Shown: positions 26,597 to 36,100 of the stretch, piece by piece
Layout: every line of letters begins with the position of its first letter
Numbering within the stretch: the first letter of the stretch is position 1
Assembly: GCA_964372115.1 (NCBI GenBank)
Contig: CAYJPN010000008.1
Span: 105,534-169,533, forward strand
DNA length: 64,000 bases
Source: CG2-30-36-16 sp964372115
Lineage (GTDB): Bacteria > Bacteroidota > Ignavibacteria > Ignavibacteriales > Ignavibacteriaceae
Direction: 5' to 3'
The notes under the pieces: generated by a model
The model's database searches: none
The model's input: only the letters and a program-made list of their open reading frames with translations
Told to the model about the DNA's origin: nothing
Made by a program: the position numbers and the translations under genes

Positions 26597-27708
26597 TTGT
26601 TTTTCAATTGATATTCTACAATACGATTTTTCGAATAAATCATTTCATAATTTATTAAAGGAGATTTGCTATTGTAAGTTAATAAATTTTCTTTCTTCAT
26701 TCTTTTGATCGCTTCGCTTGAGTGCTGTCCAATATGGCCTTGATTTAACGTAAACAGATAGACGTCACGATTGGTTTTCATAGTTCCATCCAATAGTAGT
26801 TGCCGCAGCTTATTTTGGAAGCTCTCTATTTTGGTTGGTATTCTGCCATCAAAAAGATCCAACTGTTTCTTTGCTGAATCATCATCTATATCAAAATTGG
26901 CGTTACCATTTATTGTGTTTGCTTTCCAAACTATATGTAAGAATTTATCAGCGCCTCTAATATGTTTGCTTACAAATATGAGCCCGTAAACATTATTCTT
27001 ATCGCTTTTCATTATAGAAAAGGGAATTAAACCATAACTTTTAATATTTGATGGGACATATTTTTCAAATTCACCACATAAAATATTGTGTACTTGTTTC
27101 CTCGGAATAAACTTTATTTTTTCTGAATCAAATTTTGGATGATATTTTTTTACTTCATCTCGTTCTGCAAATCGATGTATGAAAGATGAAGATATAAAAA
27201 ACATAAATTCGGTTGTATCTAAGTTTATTAGAAAATGAAATACTTTTTCATCAACTTCCTTAAATCCATTTTGATCTATAAAGATTAAGTTACAGCCATT
27301 ATTTAATTCTTTATAATATAATCCAAGACATTCACGAAAATTATTGGATGAAAACTTTATATCCACAAAGGAACTAAGGGAAAGTTCTTTGACCTTTGTT
27401 TCAACATTTATTTTTAGTTGAGCAATTTTATTTTTATCTGAGTCGTTAAAGAATAGACATACTTTCTTTGATTTACGGACAAGATTTCCTCTATGTTTAT
27501 TTATAGTTTCCAATATTCTAATTGGGCTGCCAGGGACATCATTTTTATCATATCCGCTGCCAGCAAACAAATCAAAAACTTGAATTGGTTTTGAATATAA
27601 GCCCATTATAAACGTTGGCAGCCATTCTTCGAAGTATTTTTGAAATATCTCGAGTTTAGCAATAGTTCCTTCGTCAAAAGGTTTGTCGAAAATATCTTTT
27701 TTAGGCAT
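26593..27708 (-). CDS. tcmP: Three-Cys-motif partner protein TcmP
   Basis: A 371 aa protein always found beside three-Cys-motif DUF5131 proteins. An N-terminal alpha/beta domain has the SAM-type motif VFDLFAGSGYD (about 44-54) and a second block LIFIDQNGFKEVD near residue 140, resembling a methyltransferase fold. A winged-helix-like C-terminus (about 290-365, RDVYLFTLNQGHIGQHSSEA) could bind DNA. It is translationally coupled to the DUF5131 gene. A nucleic-acid or protein modification system is the usual guess and is inference. Its start lies 12 nt after an R-M tail copy. Confidence 0.85.
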   Translation of the reverse strand: MPKKDIFDKPFDEGTIAKLEIFQKYFEEWLPTFIMGLYSKPIQVFDLFAGSGYDKNDVPGSPIRILETINKHRGNLVRKSKKVCLFFNDSDKNKIAQLKINVETKVKELSLSSFVDIKFSSNNFRECLGLYYKELNNGCNLIFIDQNGFKEVDEKVFHFLINLDTTEFMFFISSSFIHRFAERDEVKKYHPKFDSEKIKFIPRKQVHNILCGEFEKYVPSNIKSYGLIPFSIMKSDKNNVYGLIFVSKHIRGADKFLHIVWKANTINGNANFDIDDDSAKKQLDLFDGRIPTKIESFQNKLRQLLLDGTMKTNRDVYLFTLNQGHIGQHSSEAIKRMKKENLLTYNSKSPLINYEMIYSKNRIVEYQLKNK

Positions 27709-27719
27709 TATCTTAACTC

Positions 27720-27818
27720 TTATTTAATTTCAAATTCCTCATATTCTTCTTTAGAAATTATCTTTTCTATCTCCGGGTCAATAACCCTAGCTTCTTCGTA
27801 AATGAGGTTGTAGAGTTT
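27720..27818 (-). pseudogene. R-M gene 3' tail, copy 2
   Basis: A 33-codon piece reading KLYNLIYEEARVIDPEIEK then IISKEEYEEFEIK-stop, homologous to the last ~25 codons of the R-M enzyme at 28843 but with a longer end. Nothing homologous precedes it in the 75 nt up to the TIR stop. It sits immediately upstream of tcmP. Confidence 0.8.
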
Positions 27819-27893
27819 TTAAATAATTTTTCTAATTTATTCGAATGATTAATCATATGACACTTTGAATCTAATTTATAAAACCTATAAAAG

Positions 27894-28859
27894 CTAATTA
27901 TTATTCAAATACCTTTTTATTGATGAAGATTCGGGCATAACTAAAGTTGCTTCTGATGTTAAATCCTTAGTATAGCAAAGACCCTTGTTTTCAAAATATT
28001 TACACATGTAGTAAATAAGAATCGTTTTTTCATTAAGAAAATCAGCTATTTCATTTACCGTTGTTGTAGCATGATTATTTAAAAAGCTTAGAACTGATTT
28101 CATTACTTTATTAGTATCACTTCTTGATAAAAAAAGATACTCCATTAAGCTATGCTCTAAGGGGTAAACAGTAGTAAATGGAACTGGACCCCCACAGAAA
28201 GCGGCGGACACATAATTGTTGTTATCGAGAAATCTAATTGCCTCCGCGAGGTCTTCGAAAAGCAAATCAATTTCAGCGGCTTTTTGCTTTAATGTATCAA
28301 CATCGATATGATAGCTGTTTTCATCGATTATGGTTTGACATATAATTTTTAGGACGAGATTATCAATTTTACTTATTTGTGAAGATATAAGTTCATTATG
28401 TGTAACATACTTGGGAGGATTACCAATTGGCGGTTTATCATATATACGAAATATGGAGTTTAAAATAGCGATGAACTCAGTTTCTAATCTATCGTGATGA
28501 TTAATTACCCGGTATTTTGTATCTAAAAGAGCTGTTGGAACTTTTACATTATCCAAAACAATAGGAATTATATTATAGTTTTCGTTAATCTGTTTAATAA
28601 TTGCTATGTTAAGTTCTTTAATTACCCAAGGTTTATTTATACTGAAATTAGAAAGTATAATCAGAAAATGATTTGACTGCTCAATCCCTTCGTTGAAAAT
28701 TTTATCTATTAAACTGTCACCATCAAGTATTTCCCAGAACGATACCCAAGCATCAATTCCGTTTTCTCTTAATTTAATTGCTAGCTTTTCTACAATTCTC
28801 TCTTTATCATCACTGGCATGACTTATAAATATTTTGGGTATATTATTCTCCATACTCAA
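27894..28859 (-). CDS. TIR-domain protein with C-terminal helical domain
   Basis: A 321 aa protein. The N-terminal TIR domain (about 7-135) has KIFISHASDD, the WVSFWEILDGDSL segment and the probable catalytic E82 in PWVIKELNIA, the position used for NAD+ cleavage in bacterial TIR effectors. A linker is followed by a ~160-residue helical region with a winged-helix-like segment (NNHATTTVNEIADFL). The gene overlaps the 3' end of the R-M gene by 17 nt, so it is probably translated by coupling. This suggests an NADase effector that depends on the R-M enzyme; enzymatic activity is inferred from the family. Confidence 0.85.
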   Translation of the reverse strand: MSMENNIPKIFISHASDDKERIVEKLAIKLRENGIDAWVSFWEILDGDSLIDKIFNEGIEQSNHFLIILSNFSINKPWVIKELNIAIIKQINENYNIIPIVLDNVKVPTALLDTKYRVINHHDRLETEFIAILNSIFRIYDKPPIGNPPKYVTHNELISSQISKIDNLVLKIICQTIIDENSYHIDVDTLKQKAAEIDLLFEDLAEAIRFLDNNNYVSAAFCGGPVPFTTVYPLEHSLMEYLFLSRSDTNKVMKSVLSFLNNHATTTVNEIADFLNEKTILIYYMCKYFENKGLCYTKDLTSEATLVMPESSSIKRYLNNN

Positions 28860-31800
28860 CCTTAGAAATTATCTTCTCAATCTCTGGGTCTATAATCTCA
28901 ACTTCTTCGTAAGTAAGGTTGTAGAGTTTGTAAACCATTATGTCTATTTCGTTTTCGAGTGCAGTGGTGTCTGCACCTTGTTGTTTAGCTTCAAGAATTT
29001 TATCTACAATTTTAATAAATGGCTTTTGTTTAACTATAGTGCAATCTCTTAAGGGTAAACCTTTTGCATCATCCGGGTAAAAATGTAATTTCTCTGAAAG
29101 GAAAGATTTGAAATACCAGTTTATCAAATTTGAATTCAGAACTGCCAAAAGATATTTGTAATTGAATCTTGAACTTAATTCTTTTCTTTTTTCAGTAATA
29201 TTTCTTTTTATAGAAACATGTTCTGCACTCTCAAGTAAATTCCACTTCACACAATTAACTACTGTATGACTATTCCAAAGATTTTTGGTATCTATCGTAA
29301 AACGAAGTTTATCTTTAACAACATTGATAAACATTAATTTCTCATTCTCAAATAATTGCTCAAACATAGGGTTATAATGTTCTTTAGGACGATAATCCAA
29401 CCAACCAGATTGTGAATGGATGAATCTATCTATATTCTTACCTTCCAAAAATGGTTTTAAGCCTTGGACAAAAATCTTTTTCACATAGTTGTCTTTATTA
29501 ATTTTTTTAGTTTTATGATTCAGGCGAGCCCCATAAGCAACAAAACAAATATCAGCGAATTGTATTGAATTATGTAATATTTTATCTCTTAATTGCAGGG
29601 TGTCAAGGACAGGTTTAGTTTCTAAACGATAGTCTTTTAATTGTAGAAATGCATTTTGATCTATCAAATTGATGTTAAGAATATCATGCTGAAACTCAAG
29701 AATATTATTTACATTCTTTATAACAGTTGATTTTGTTTTATGTGCATTGGTAATACGAATGATAATGTTCTTAACATTCGCTGAATCGAAAACAAAAAAG
29801 TCACTTGTATCCAAAATCTCAGAGATTGTGTAATTATCAATTAGTTTCTTGCGAAGCTTCGAACCGTATTTTTGGTTTGTAAAAGCATAAGGAACTATAA
29901 ATGTTAAGCAGCCATTTTTAACTAATATTTCTAATGATTTCTCAATAAATGCAATATAAATATCTGTCCTACCAAAACAGGAAGTATATTTATCAAATAA
30001 ATAATTTTTCAATGATTCTTCAAGATTCTCAACATTAATATACGGTGGGTTTCCAATAACAATATCAAATCCACCTTGGTGAAAGACATCCATAAAATAT
30101 AAATACCAAAGGAAATAAGGTTTTTCCTCCAGCTTCATAGTTTTTATTTGTTCAATACCGTTGTTAATTTTTAACAACTCATCTTTCAGTTGTTTAATTT
30201 CTTTATCAAATTTTTGTTTTTGCTTTAGAGCCTTCTCTAAATCTTTTTTAGCTTTGTTATTACCGGGTACTTGGTTGAAAAGAAAATCGTTGAATAATAA
30301 AAATTCTTTATAATCTTTTTTCTTGTTAGATAATTTCAGATTTATTTCATCAATTTTTTTCCCAAGTTGTTCGATAATAAATTCTCTTTCAAACTTATCA
30401 AGTTTTTCCCGTATAAGTTTTTTCTGATCAACTTTTTTTGAATTGAAAAACTCTTCTTCAAGCTCCGTAATGTTGAAAATTTTGGCTTCTTCTTTAGTTT
30501 GTAGAAATTCAGTGAATTCAAGCTGCGGGTTTAAAAGTCTACCAAAAAGATCTGTATCTGAATAAGATTCTATTTTCAATTTAGCTGGTTCAAATTTAAG
30601 ATCAATTCCTAGATAATTTTCTAGAAGACTATTCCCCTGCATAATTTTATAATCAAGATTTGGTAACGGAGTTGGTTCTTCTTCATCAACAACAAGAGAA
30701 AGCCAAAAACGAAGACGGGCAATATCAACTGCGCCGCTGTCAAAGTCAACTCCGTAAATAGAGTTTTGGATTATGTTCCGTTTAACTTCACCCATTTTAA
30801 AACTTCTATAAGGTTTAATATGAGGGTGAAGAAGGATTTTCGCTTGAAAGATTTCTTTAAGTAAACCCATGGGGAAAGCGCCGGAACCAATTGCGGGATC
30901 ACAGATTTTAACCTTATTGAGCAGCATGTCAATTTCTTTTGCGTTATCGCGAATGAATTGAGAGAGTTCCTGGTTGTGAATAAAGGATTCAAGAAGCTGC
31001 CCTTTGTCAGTTTCCATGGGAGAAAGATGTGTATTTAAATATTGTATCAAGCTTTCGTGACACATATAATGAACAATTTCTTTAGGTGTGTAGAATGCTC
31101 CTTTATCTTTATTGTCCTCAAGTAAGTTTTCAAAAATATGCCCAAGCATTTCGGGATCAATGCCTACCTCATGTTCGTCCGGACTATTTTCATCAATAGT
31201 AAAGTTGTACTGGCTGAAAAAATCAAATAGCCTTTCAAAAAGATTTGATGGGAAATTGATTTGATTGTATTCGGGATGGAGATTATCAAACAAACCGCCG
31301 TTAAGATATGGTACACGTGTTTGTGTAATTTCAAAAATGTCATCTTCTCTTTTTGTGTTAAGTGTATCGAAGAATAATTTATTCAAACATTTGCTTAGGT
31401 AAAGGTTTTTATCTTTGTACCCAAGGAAAAGGTTATTAAGAAATTGCGGATCACCCTCTTCCCAATTCTTATCTCCGGCACGGCAGCCCAACCAACCTTT
31501 TTTCTGAAGGAAATGAAGAAAGACAATTCTACCGAGGAGTAGTTTTACAAAGTCTCTTATTGGTTTTTCGGCATTTGAGTTTTCTTTTTTGTCTTTATGA
31601 TTGGGAATATTAAAAACAGATTTTCGATATTGTGATATAGCCAGATACTCGCAAAAATGTTCGTAATGTTCTTTATACTTCTTAAAAAATTCTTTAGTTA
31701 GCTTTTCAACAGAGAATGCCTGAATTACATTTTCAAATAATATGTTTTCTTTTAATGAAAGTTCAAGAAATCTTTTTGCGGCAGTTGTACAAGACTCGTT

Positions 31801-32241
31801 TGGACCAAGAACATAAGTATAACGCTTAGCAGGCGTTTGGAATTTTACTAATTCTCCTTCTTCCGAAAGAGTATTTTTTTTAGCGATGAACGTGAACCTG
31901 TAATCGTTCTGTTTTGGTGAGTAGTAAAAAACGAAAGCGCCGTGAATTTTATCCTGATCTATATATTTTGCAGTAAGTTCGCGGAGCTTAACCCGGCTGC
32001 GTGCAATTACTATCTTATTTGATATCTCAACTTCAAATATGCCAATGTTACCATCGGTAAGCGAGATATTGCCAATTTGGCGGATAAGTTTTATTTCATC
32101 ATCCTTTTCTGCAAGCATGTGAGAAGAAGTAAAGTACTCTACGTTAGTAAATACTCCGGAGAGAATCTCCTTCCAGTTTTGCTGGTTGTACTTTTGTTGT
32201 AAGAGAGATTTTAGTTCAGATTCAGTCATAGTTTTATTCAT
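28843..32241 (-). CDS. Eco57I-type restriction-modification enzyme (type IIG-like)
   Basis: An 1132 aa enzyme with fused methyltransferase and specificity regions. The N-terminal ~400 residues are helical/nuclease-like (KIVIARSRVKLRELTAKYI). Motif I DPAIGSGAFPMG begins at D448, motif IV NPPYI is at 731-735, and the C-terminal part (from about 850) carries the TaqI-like target recognition domain. Methylation of adenine is expected from NPPY. The helical insert at 610-700 is lysine rich. ATG at 32241 lies in the repeat flank, so ATG at 32229 is an alternative start. The 3' end overlaps the TIR gene; two more copies of this tail lie downstream. Confidence 0.9.
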   Translation of the reverse strand: MNKTMTESELKSLLQQKYNQQNWKEILSGVFTNVEYFTSSHMLAEKDDEIKLIRQIGNISLTDGNIGIFEVEISNKIVIARSRVKLRELTAKYIDQDKIHGAFVFYYSPKQNDYRFTFIAKKNTLSEEGELVKFQTPAKRYTYVLGPNESCTTAAKRFLELSLKENILFENVIQAFSVEKLTKEFFKKYKEHYEHFCEYLAISQYRKSVFNIPNHKDKKENSNAEKPIRDFVKLLLGRIVFLHFLQKKGWLGCRAGDKNWEEGDPQFLNNLFLGYKDKNLYLSKCLNKLFFDTLNTKREDDIFEITQTRVPYLNGGLFDNLHPEYNQINFPSNLFERLFDFFSQYNFTIDENSPDEHEVGIDPEMLGHIFENLLEDNKDKGAFYTPKEIVHYMCHESLIQYLNTHLSPMETDKGQLLESFIHNQELSQFIRDNAKEIDMLLNKVKICDPAIGSGAFPMGLLKEIFQAKILLHPHIKPYRSFKMGEVKRNIIQNSIYGVDFDSGAVDIARLRFWLSLVVDEEEPTPLPNLDYKIMQGNSLLENYLGIDLKFEPAKLKIESYSDTDLFGRLLNPQLEFTEFLQTKEEAKIFNITELEEEFFNSKKVDQKKLIREKLDKFEREFIIEQLGKKIDEINLKLSNKKKDYKEFLLFNDFLFNQVPGNNKAKKDLEKALKQKQKFDKEIKQLKDELLKINNGIEQIKTMKLEEKPYFLWYLYFMDVFHQGGFDIVIGNPPYINVENLEESLKNYLFDKYTSCFGRTDIYIAFIEKSLEILVKNGCLTFIVPYAFTNQKYGSKLRKKLIDNYTISEILDTSDFFVFDSANVKNIIIRITNAHKTKSTVIKNVNNILEFQHDILNINLIDQNAFLQLKDYRLETKPVLDTLQLRDKILHNSIQFADICFVAYGARLNHKTKKINKDNYVKKIFVQGLKPFLEGKNIDRFIHSQSGWLDYRPKEHYNPMFEQLFENEKLMFINVVKDKLRFTIDTKNLWNSHTVVNCVKWNLLESAEHVSIKRNITEKRKELSSRFNYKYLLAVLNSNLINWYFKSFLSEKLHFYPDDAKGLPLRDCTIVKQKPFIKIVDKILEAKQQGADTTALENEIDIMVYKLYNLTYEEVEIIDPEIEKIISKVEYGE

Positions 32242-32401
32242 TAGTGTTCATTCGTGAAATTCGTGGCAAACATTTCCAGCCACTAATGGCACGAATGTTC
32301 ACGAATTTATTTAGCTCTATATTTTGGTCGAGATAATTATGCACATCCATACATATTCCGATTATTCGGTATGCTTCTTCTTTATAAACCAAATCACTCA
32401 T
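32234..32401 (-). pseudogene. GxxExxY-family N-terminal remnant fused to ORF6N-tail repeat
   Basis: A 55-codon frame. The first ~25 residues (MSDLVYKEEAYRIIGICMDV) match the start of GxxExxY proteins, which are normally about 120-130 aa. From codon 26 the sequence runs into repeat copy 2, which shares the ORF6N-tail block in a different frame. The GFxE...Y signature is lost. It overlaps the R-M start by 8 nt. Confidence 0.65.
32244..32325. repeat. Palindromic repeat copy 2
   Basis: Arms GTGTTCATTCGTGAAATTCG.. and ..CACTAATGGCACGAATGTTCAC, ending with the CTCTATATTTT block. It lies directly upstream of the R-M start and inside the GxxExxY remnant. Confidence 0.85.
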
Positions 32402-32418
32402 AACATTTCCTTTTATTA

Positions 32419-32502
32419 GTGTTCATTCGTGAGATTAGTGGCAAACATTTCCCGCCACTAATAGCACGAATGTTCACAAATTTATTTGGCTCTATATTTT
32501 TG
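32419..32502. repeat. Palindromic repeat copy 3
   Basis: Arms GTGTTCATTCGTGAGATTAG.. and ..CACTAATAGCACGAATGTTCAC around AAACATTTCCC. The inner block overlaps the last codons of the intact ORF6N gene, as copy 1 overlaps the ORF6N pseudogene. Confidence 0.85.
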
Positions 32503-33030
32503 TTTAGATTCTTTAACTTGAAACCCAATTTGTTTCTTCGGTTTTTCAGGCGGCAGAAGAAGTTGGTTTATCGCTTCGATAATCTCCCTAATTTGTTCAT
32601 CGTGTCCTTCATATTTATTTTCAAGTTCTGTTAGCTTTTGAACAATATCTTTTTGTGTAGCTAACGCTTCACGCAAACGAACGAAAGCACGAACGACATA
32701 AACACTTGCATCCACAGCACTTTGAGAATTCAGCACTGAGGCAAGCATAATAGTGCCGTGTTCGGTAAAAGCAAAAGGCATAACTGAGGAATACTTTAAG
32801 TTTTTGAGGTGGTCGCAATTTGCGACCACCTCAATTTTTTCTTCGTAAGTAAGTTGAAACATAAAATCTAAAGGGAATCGCTCTTTATTTCTCTTTACTT
32901 GTTCATTTAATCGTTTTGTTGTAACACCGTACAAATCAGCAAGGTCATTAGCAATCATTACTCTTTGCCCTCGAATATGCAAAATTTTTGTTTGGATAAG
33001 TTCGTGGGGTAATAAAGATAATTTTTTCAT
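32482..33030 (-). CDS. ORF6N-domain (KilA-N related) DNA-binding protein
   Basis: A 182 aa phage-type regulator. The ORF6N domain (about 10-110) has ILHIRGQRVMIANDLADLYG, TKRLNEQVKRNKERFPLDFM and PFAFTEHGTIMLASVLNSQ. A coiled-coil tail (LATQKDIVQKLTELENKYEGH) and basic C-terminus follow. The EVVANCDHLKNLKYSS segment is encoded by a 31-bp perfect DNA palindrome (32804-32834). The gene separates the PLD-helicase from the R-M enzyme and has a decayed second copy at 20023-20384. It probably regulates the island; that is inference. Confidence 0.88.
   Translation of the reverse strand: MKKLSLLPHELIQTKILHIRGQRVMIANDLADLYGVTTKRLNEQVKRNKERFPLDFMFQLTYEEKIEVVANCDHLKNLKYSSVMPFAFTEHGTIMLASVLNSQSAVDASVYVVRAFVRLREALATQKDIVQKLTELENKYEGHDEQIREIIEAINQLLLPPEKPKKQIGFQVKESKQKYRAK
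32804..32834. repeat. 31-bp perfect palindrome inside the ORF6N gene
   Basis: 15-bp arms around one central base (core GGTGGTCGCAA/TTGCGACCACC), encoding EVVANCDHL on the minus strand. Compared with 20096-20128 both arms changed together, so symmetry was kept. Confidence 0.9.
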
Positions 33031-33127
33031 ATTATTTTTTTTAACAAATTGGAATCACGATTTGTGACAGTGTTTTTACCGGATTCAAAAATAGGTGCCC
33101 GGTATACTTTAAGAACTCATTAGCCAT

Positions 33128-36100
33128 TTACACCGAAAAAGATTCTGAAATAATTATTTCCGGATTTAGCTCGTTAAAATTAAACTTAAGTTGTGCTTCT
33201 TCCAAAGACTCATCACTAACCTGTTCGAGATTATATTTTGAAAGTATATGAATAAGTTTTTCCAATAATACAACGGGTTTTACCGGCGAGTGTTTTTGAG
33301 ACTTCTCGAGTTTATTTATATCCCGATGAAGGCTCTGGAACTTGCCGACACGTATAGCTTTTTTTGCAAACGCTATTTTTTGTTTTTCTTGTTGATTAGT
33401 AATAGTTAAATTTTCGAATGCATCGAGAAAAGCGATTGCTTTTTTCTCATTAGGCCCTTTTGAAATATCTACTTTTAAGTGACGCGCTTTTTGTTCTTCC
33501 ACCTGCTTTGCAAAATCTTCGATAGCATTTTTTACCTGTTTATGATGATAGTTGTGGAGGGGCACGGCCTTTTCGATATAAAGGGCTTCGAACTGTTTTG
33601 CGGATTCTAAAAAAGTTAATTCGTCCAAAGAGCCATCGGCACAGCAATAATAAAAAGCATCGCGTTTTGCATTCCGTATAAAACTTATTGTTGAGTCTTT
33701 TAATAATTTATTTTTACGACCAACACGCGCTCTTAGAGGCATATTTTTTATTTGCTTAAACTCTGCCGGATTTTCCTCTTTAAATTTTCTTAAACGCATC
33801 AAATATATAAGGCGTTCGTCTCTTTCCTCTTCAACATTTTTGTCGAATAGTCCGAAAGATTCGAACTCTTCATCGGGTGTATAAATCTGAGAATCCTCAC
33901 CAAGCGCAGCGTGGAAAGCCTGAAGTTTCATAACTGCCTTTTTCTTTAGTTCGATATCACTTTCAACCTGCGATGTAGGGAAAAAATTATAAATAAAAAT
34001 ATTTTTAGCTGTAGTACCAATTCTGTTTACGCGCCCTATTCGCTGCATTAAACGGGTTGAATTCCAGGGAGTATCGTAATTAAGTATTACATTGGCACGG
34101 TGCAGGTTTATTCCTTCAGCTAAAACCTCGGTTGAAATAACTATGTTATAGTTATTTTCCTTTTCCGATTCGGGAATATTTTCATCAAAATTTTTTCTTA
34201 TCACATCCGCCTTTTCTTTACGGTTAGAACTATCTACAGATAAAATATTGCTGAACCCTTTTTCTTTTAGTTGACGGAAAAGATAGTCAGTTGTTTCCTT
34301 TGATTCGGAAAACACCACAAGCTTTTGTTGATAATTTTCATTTTTATCGAACAAGCCGTCTTTCAAGACCATAAGGAATTTATCAAGTTTAGGGTCTTTC
34401 TGGTTACTTTGCCAATGGTTCACAAGACTGTGCAGAATATTTTGGTCGTGATATAAACCTTCTAAAAAACCCTCTTCAAAATCGGAAGGCTCGCAAATTT
34501 CGATTGTTGGATCGGTTTCAGATTTTTCGATAATTAGTTCAACAAGTTCGTTTTCCCTATCATCAAGAATAAATTCAGTAACGCCAAGGTTGGGCGCGAT
34601 ATAAATTTTTCCGTTTTCAAACATTTTTACCATGGCATCGGTTGCGTTTGAAAATCTTTGTAACGATTGTTTGAAAGCATAAAAGCTGCTGTCAATTCTT
34701 TTTACAAGCAGAGTTTTCATGATTATAGCCAATTGGAATGATACTAATTCTGCAGCTTTATATTTTTTCTTTTTTTCAGGCTTTAAAAATGCAATCGCAC
34801 GGTAGCGGTTAAACGTTAATCCCTTAGATGGATTGGATAGACAACTCATTGTGTGGTCGTACAAATTTTCCAAAGCCGGTTCTAATTCATACAAAATTTT
34901 TCTCGGCGCAATAACTTTTGGGAAAAATATACCTTGTTGAATCAAGTCTTTGGAGTATAAATCGTGTGTAAGTAAATCGGTTCTTGTTCTTCGAACAATA
35001 AGCTGCTCTATAACCTTGGAACGGATATTTTCATATATATGCTTAACTTTTTCTTTAACAACATTAATATCTTGTTCCTTCTTTAGTTTATTATAGGCAT
35101 CAATATGTTTTCTAAAGAAGGACTGAAGGTTTGCAACCTCCAGCGTTGTATTTCGGGAATCCTGAAATAAATAAATCTGGTTTGCAATATCTTCAGGTTT
35201 ATTGTTTAGCGGGGTTGCAGATACAAGAATAACTTTTTTCTTTTCGAACTCGCCATTTGGCAAAAGCTTACGCGTTGGAGCCTTGCAAAGTATTTGTAGC
35301 TTGTTATACATTTCGGCAGTATCAGAACGAAATTTGTGGGCTTCATCTACAATGATAAGATCATACTTCTCGGCATTTTTAATTTTGTGGAGGCTGCCAT
35401 TCGTTATAATATCGCAGTTATCGAGTTCGAATTTCTCTTTTGTTTCAAACCAGTTTTCTTTTAAGGCTGGCGGGCAGACTATTAGTGTATGTGAACGATA
35501 AGATGGGAATCCATTATAAAAATAAAATTTCTTTGCTATAATGATTGAAACTACTGTTTTACCAAGTCCAACAACATCGGCAAGGAAAAAGCCATTATGT
35601 TTAAGAAGTTTTTTGAAACCATCATTCACCGCGTCAATTTGATAAGCTAATCTTTTAAAACCTTTGGGCAAATCAGTGATAGAGTTCGGGTCAAAGTCTA
35701 TGCTTGTGCCAAAATATTCAATAAGAAACTTCAGATATACCTGATAAGGGGTAAAATTTTCATTAAGGTAGGTTTCTTTTTTTAGCAAAAGAATCTCATC
35801 AATATCAAGCTCAATAGATTCTGCCCAGAGCTGTTCAAAAGTTTCGGTCGCAAAATCGATATCGTCATTATCTCTAAGCTCAACATTTATCTCGAAATTT
35901 TTTTCAAGCCCCGGAACGGTTAAATTGCTTGACCCTGTGATAACAACACCATATCCATGGGGGTGTTTATGTTCTTCCCTAAAGATATAAATTTTTGCAT
36001 GAATGTTTTTATTCGGATGAATTTTAATAGAAACTTTTTCGGTTAGGATATCGTCAATTAATTGAATAATACCATCTTCAATTTCTTTTTGATAATCTGC

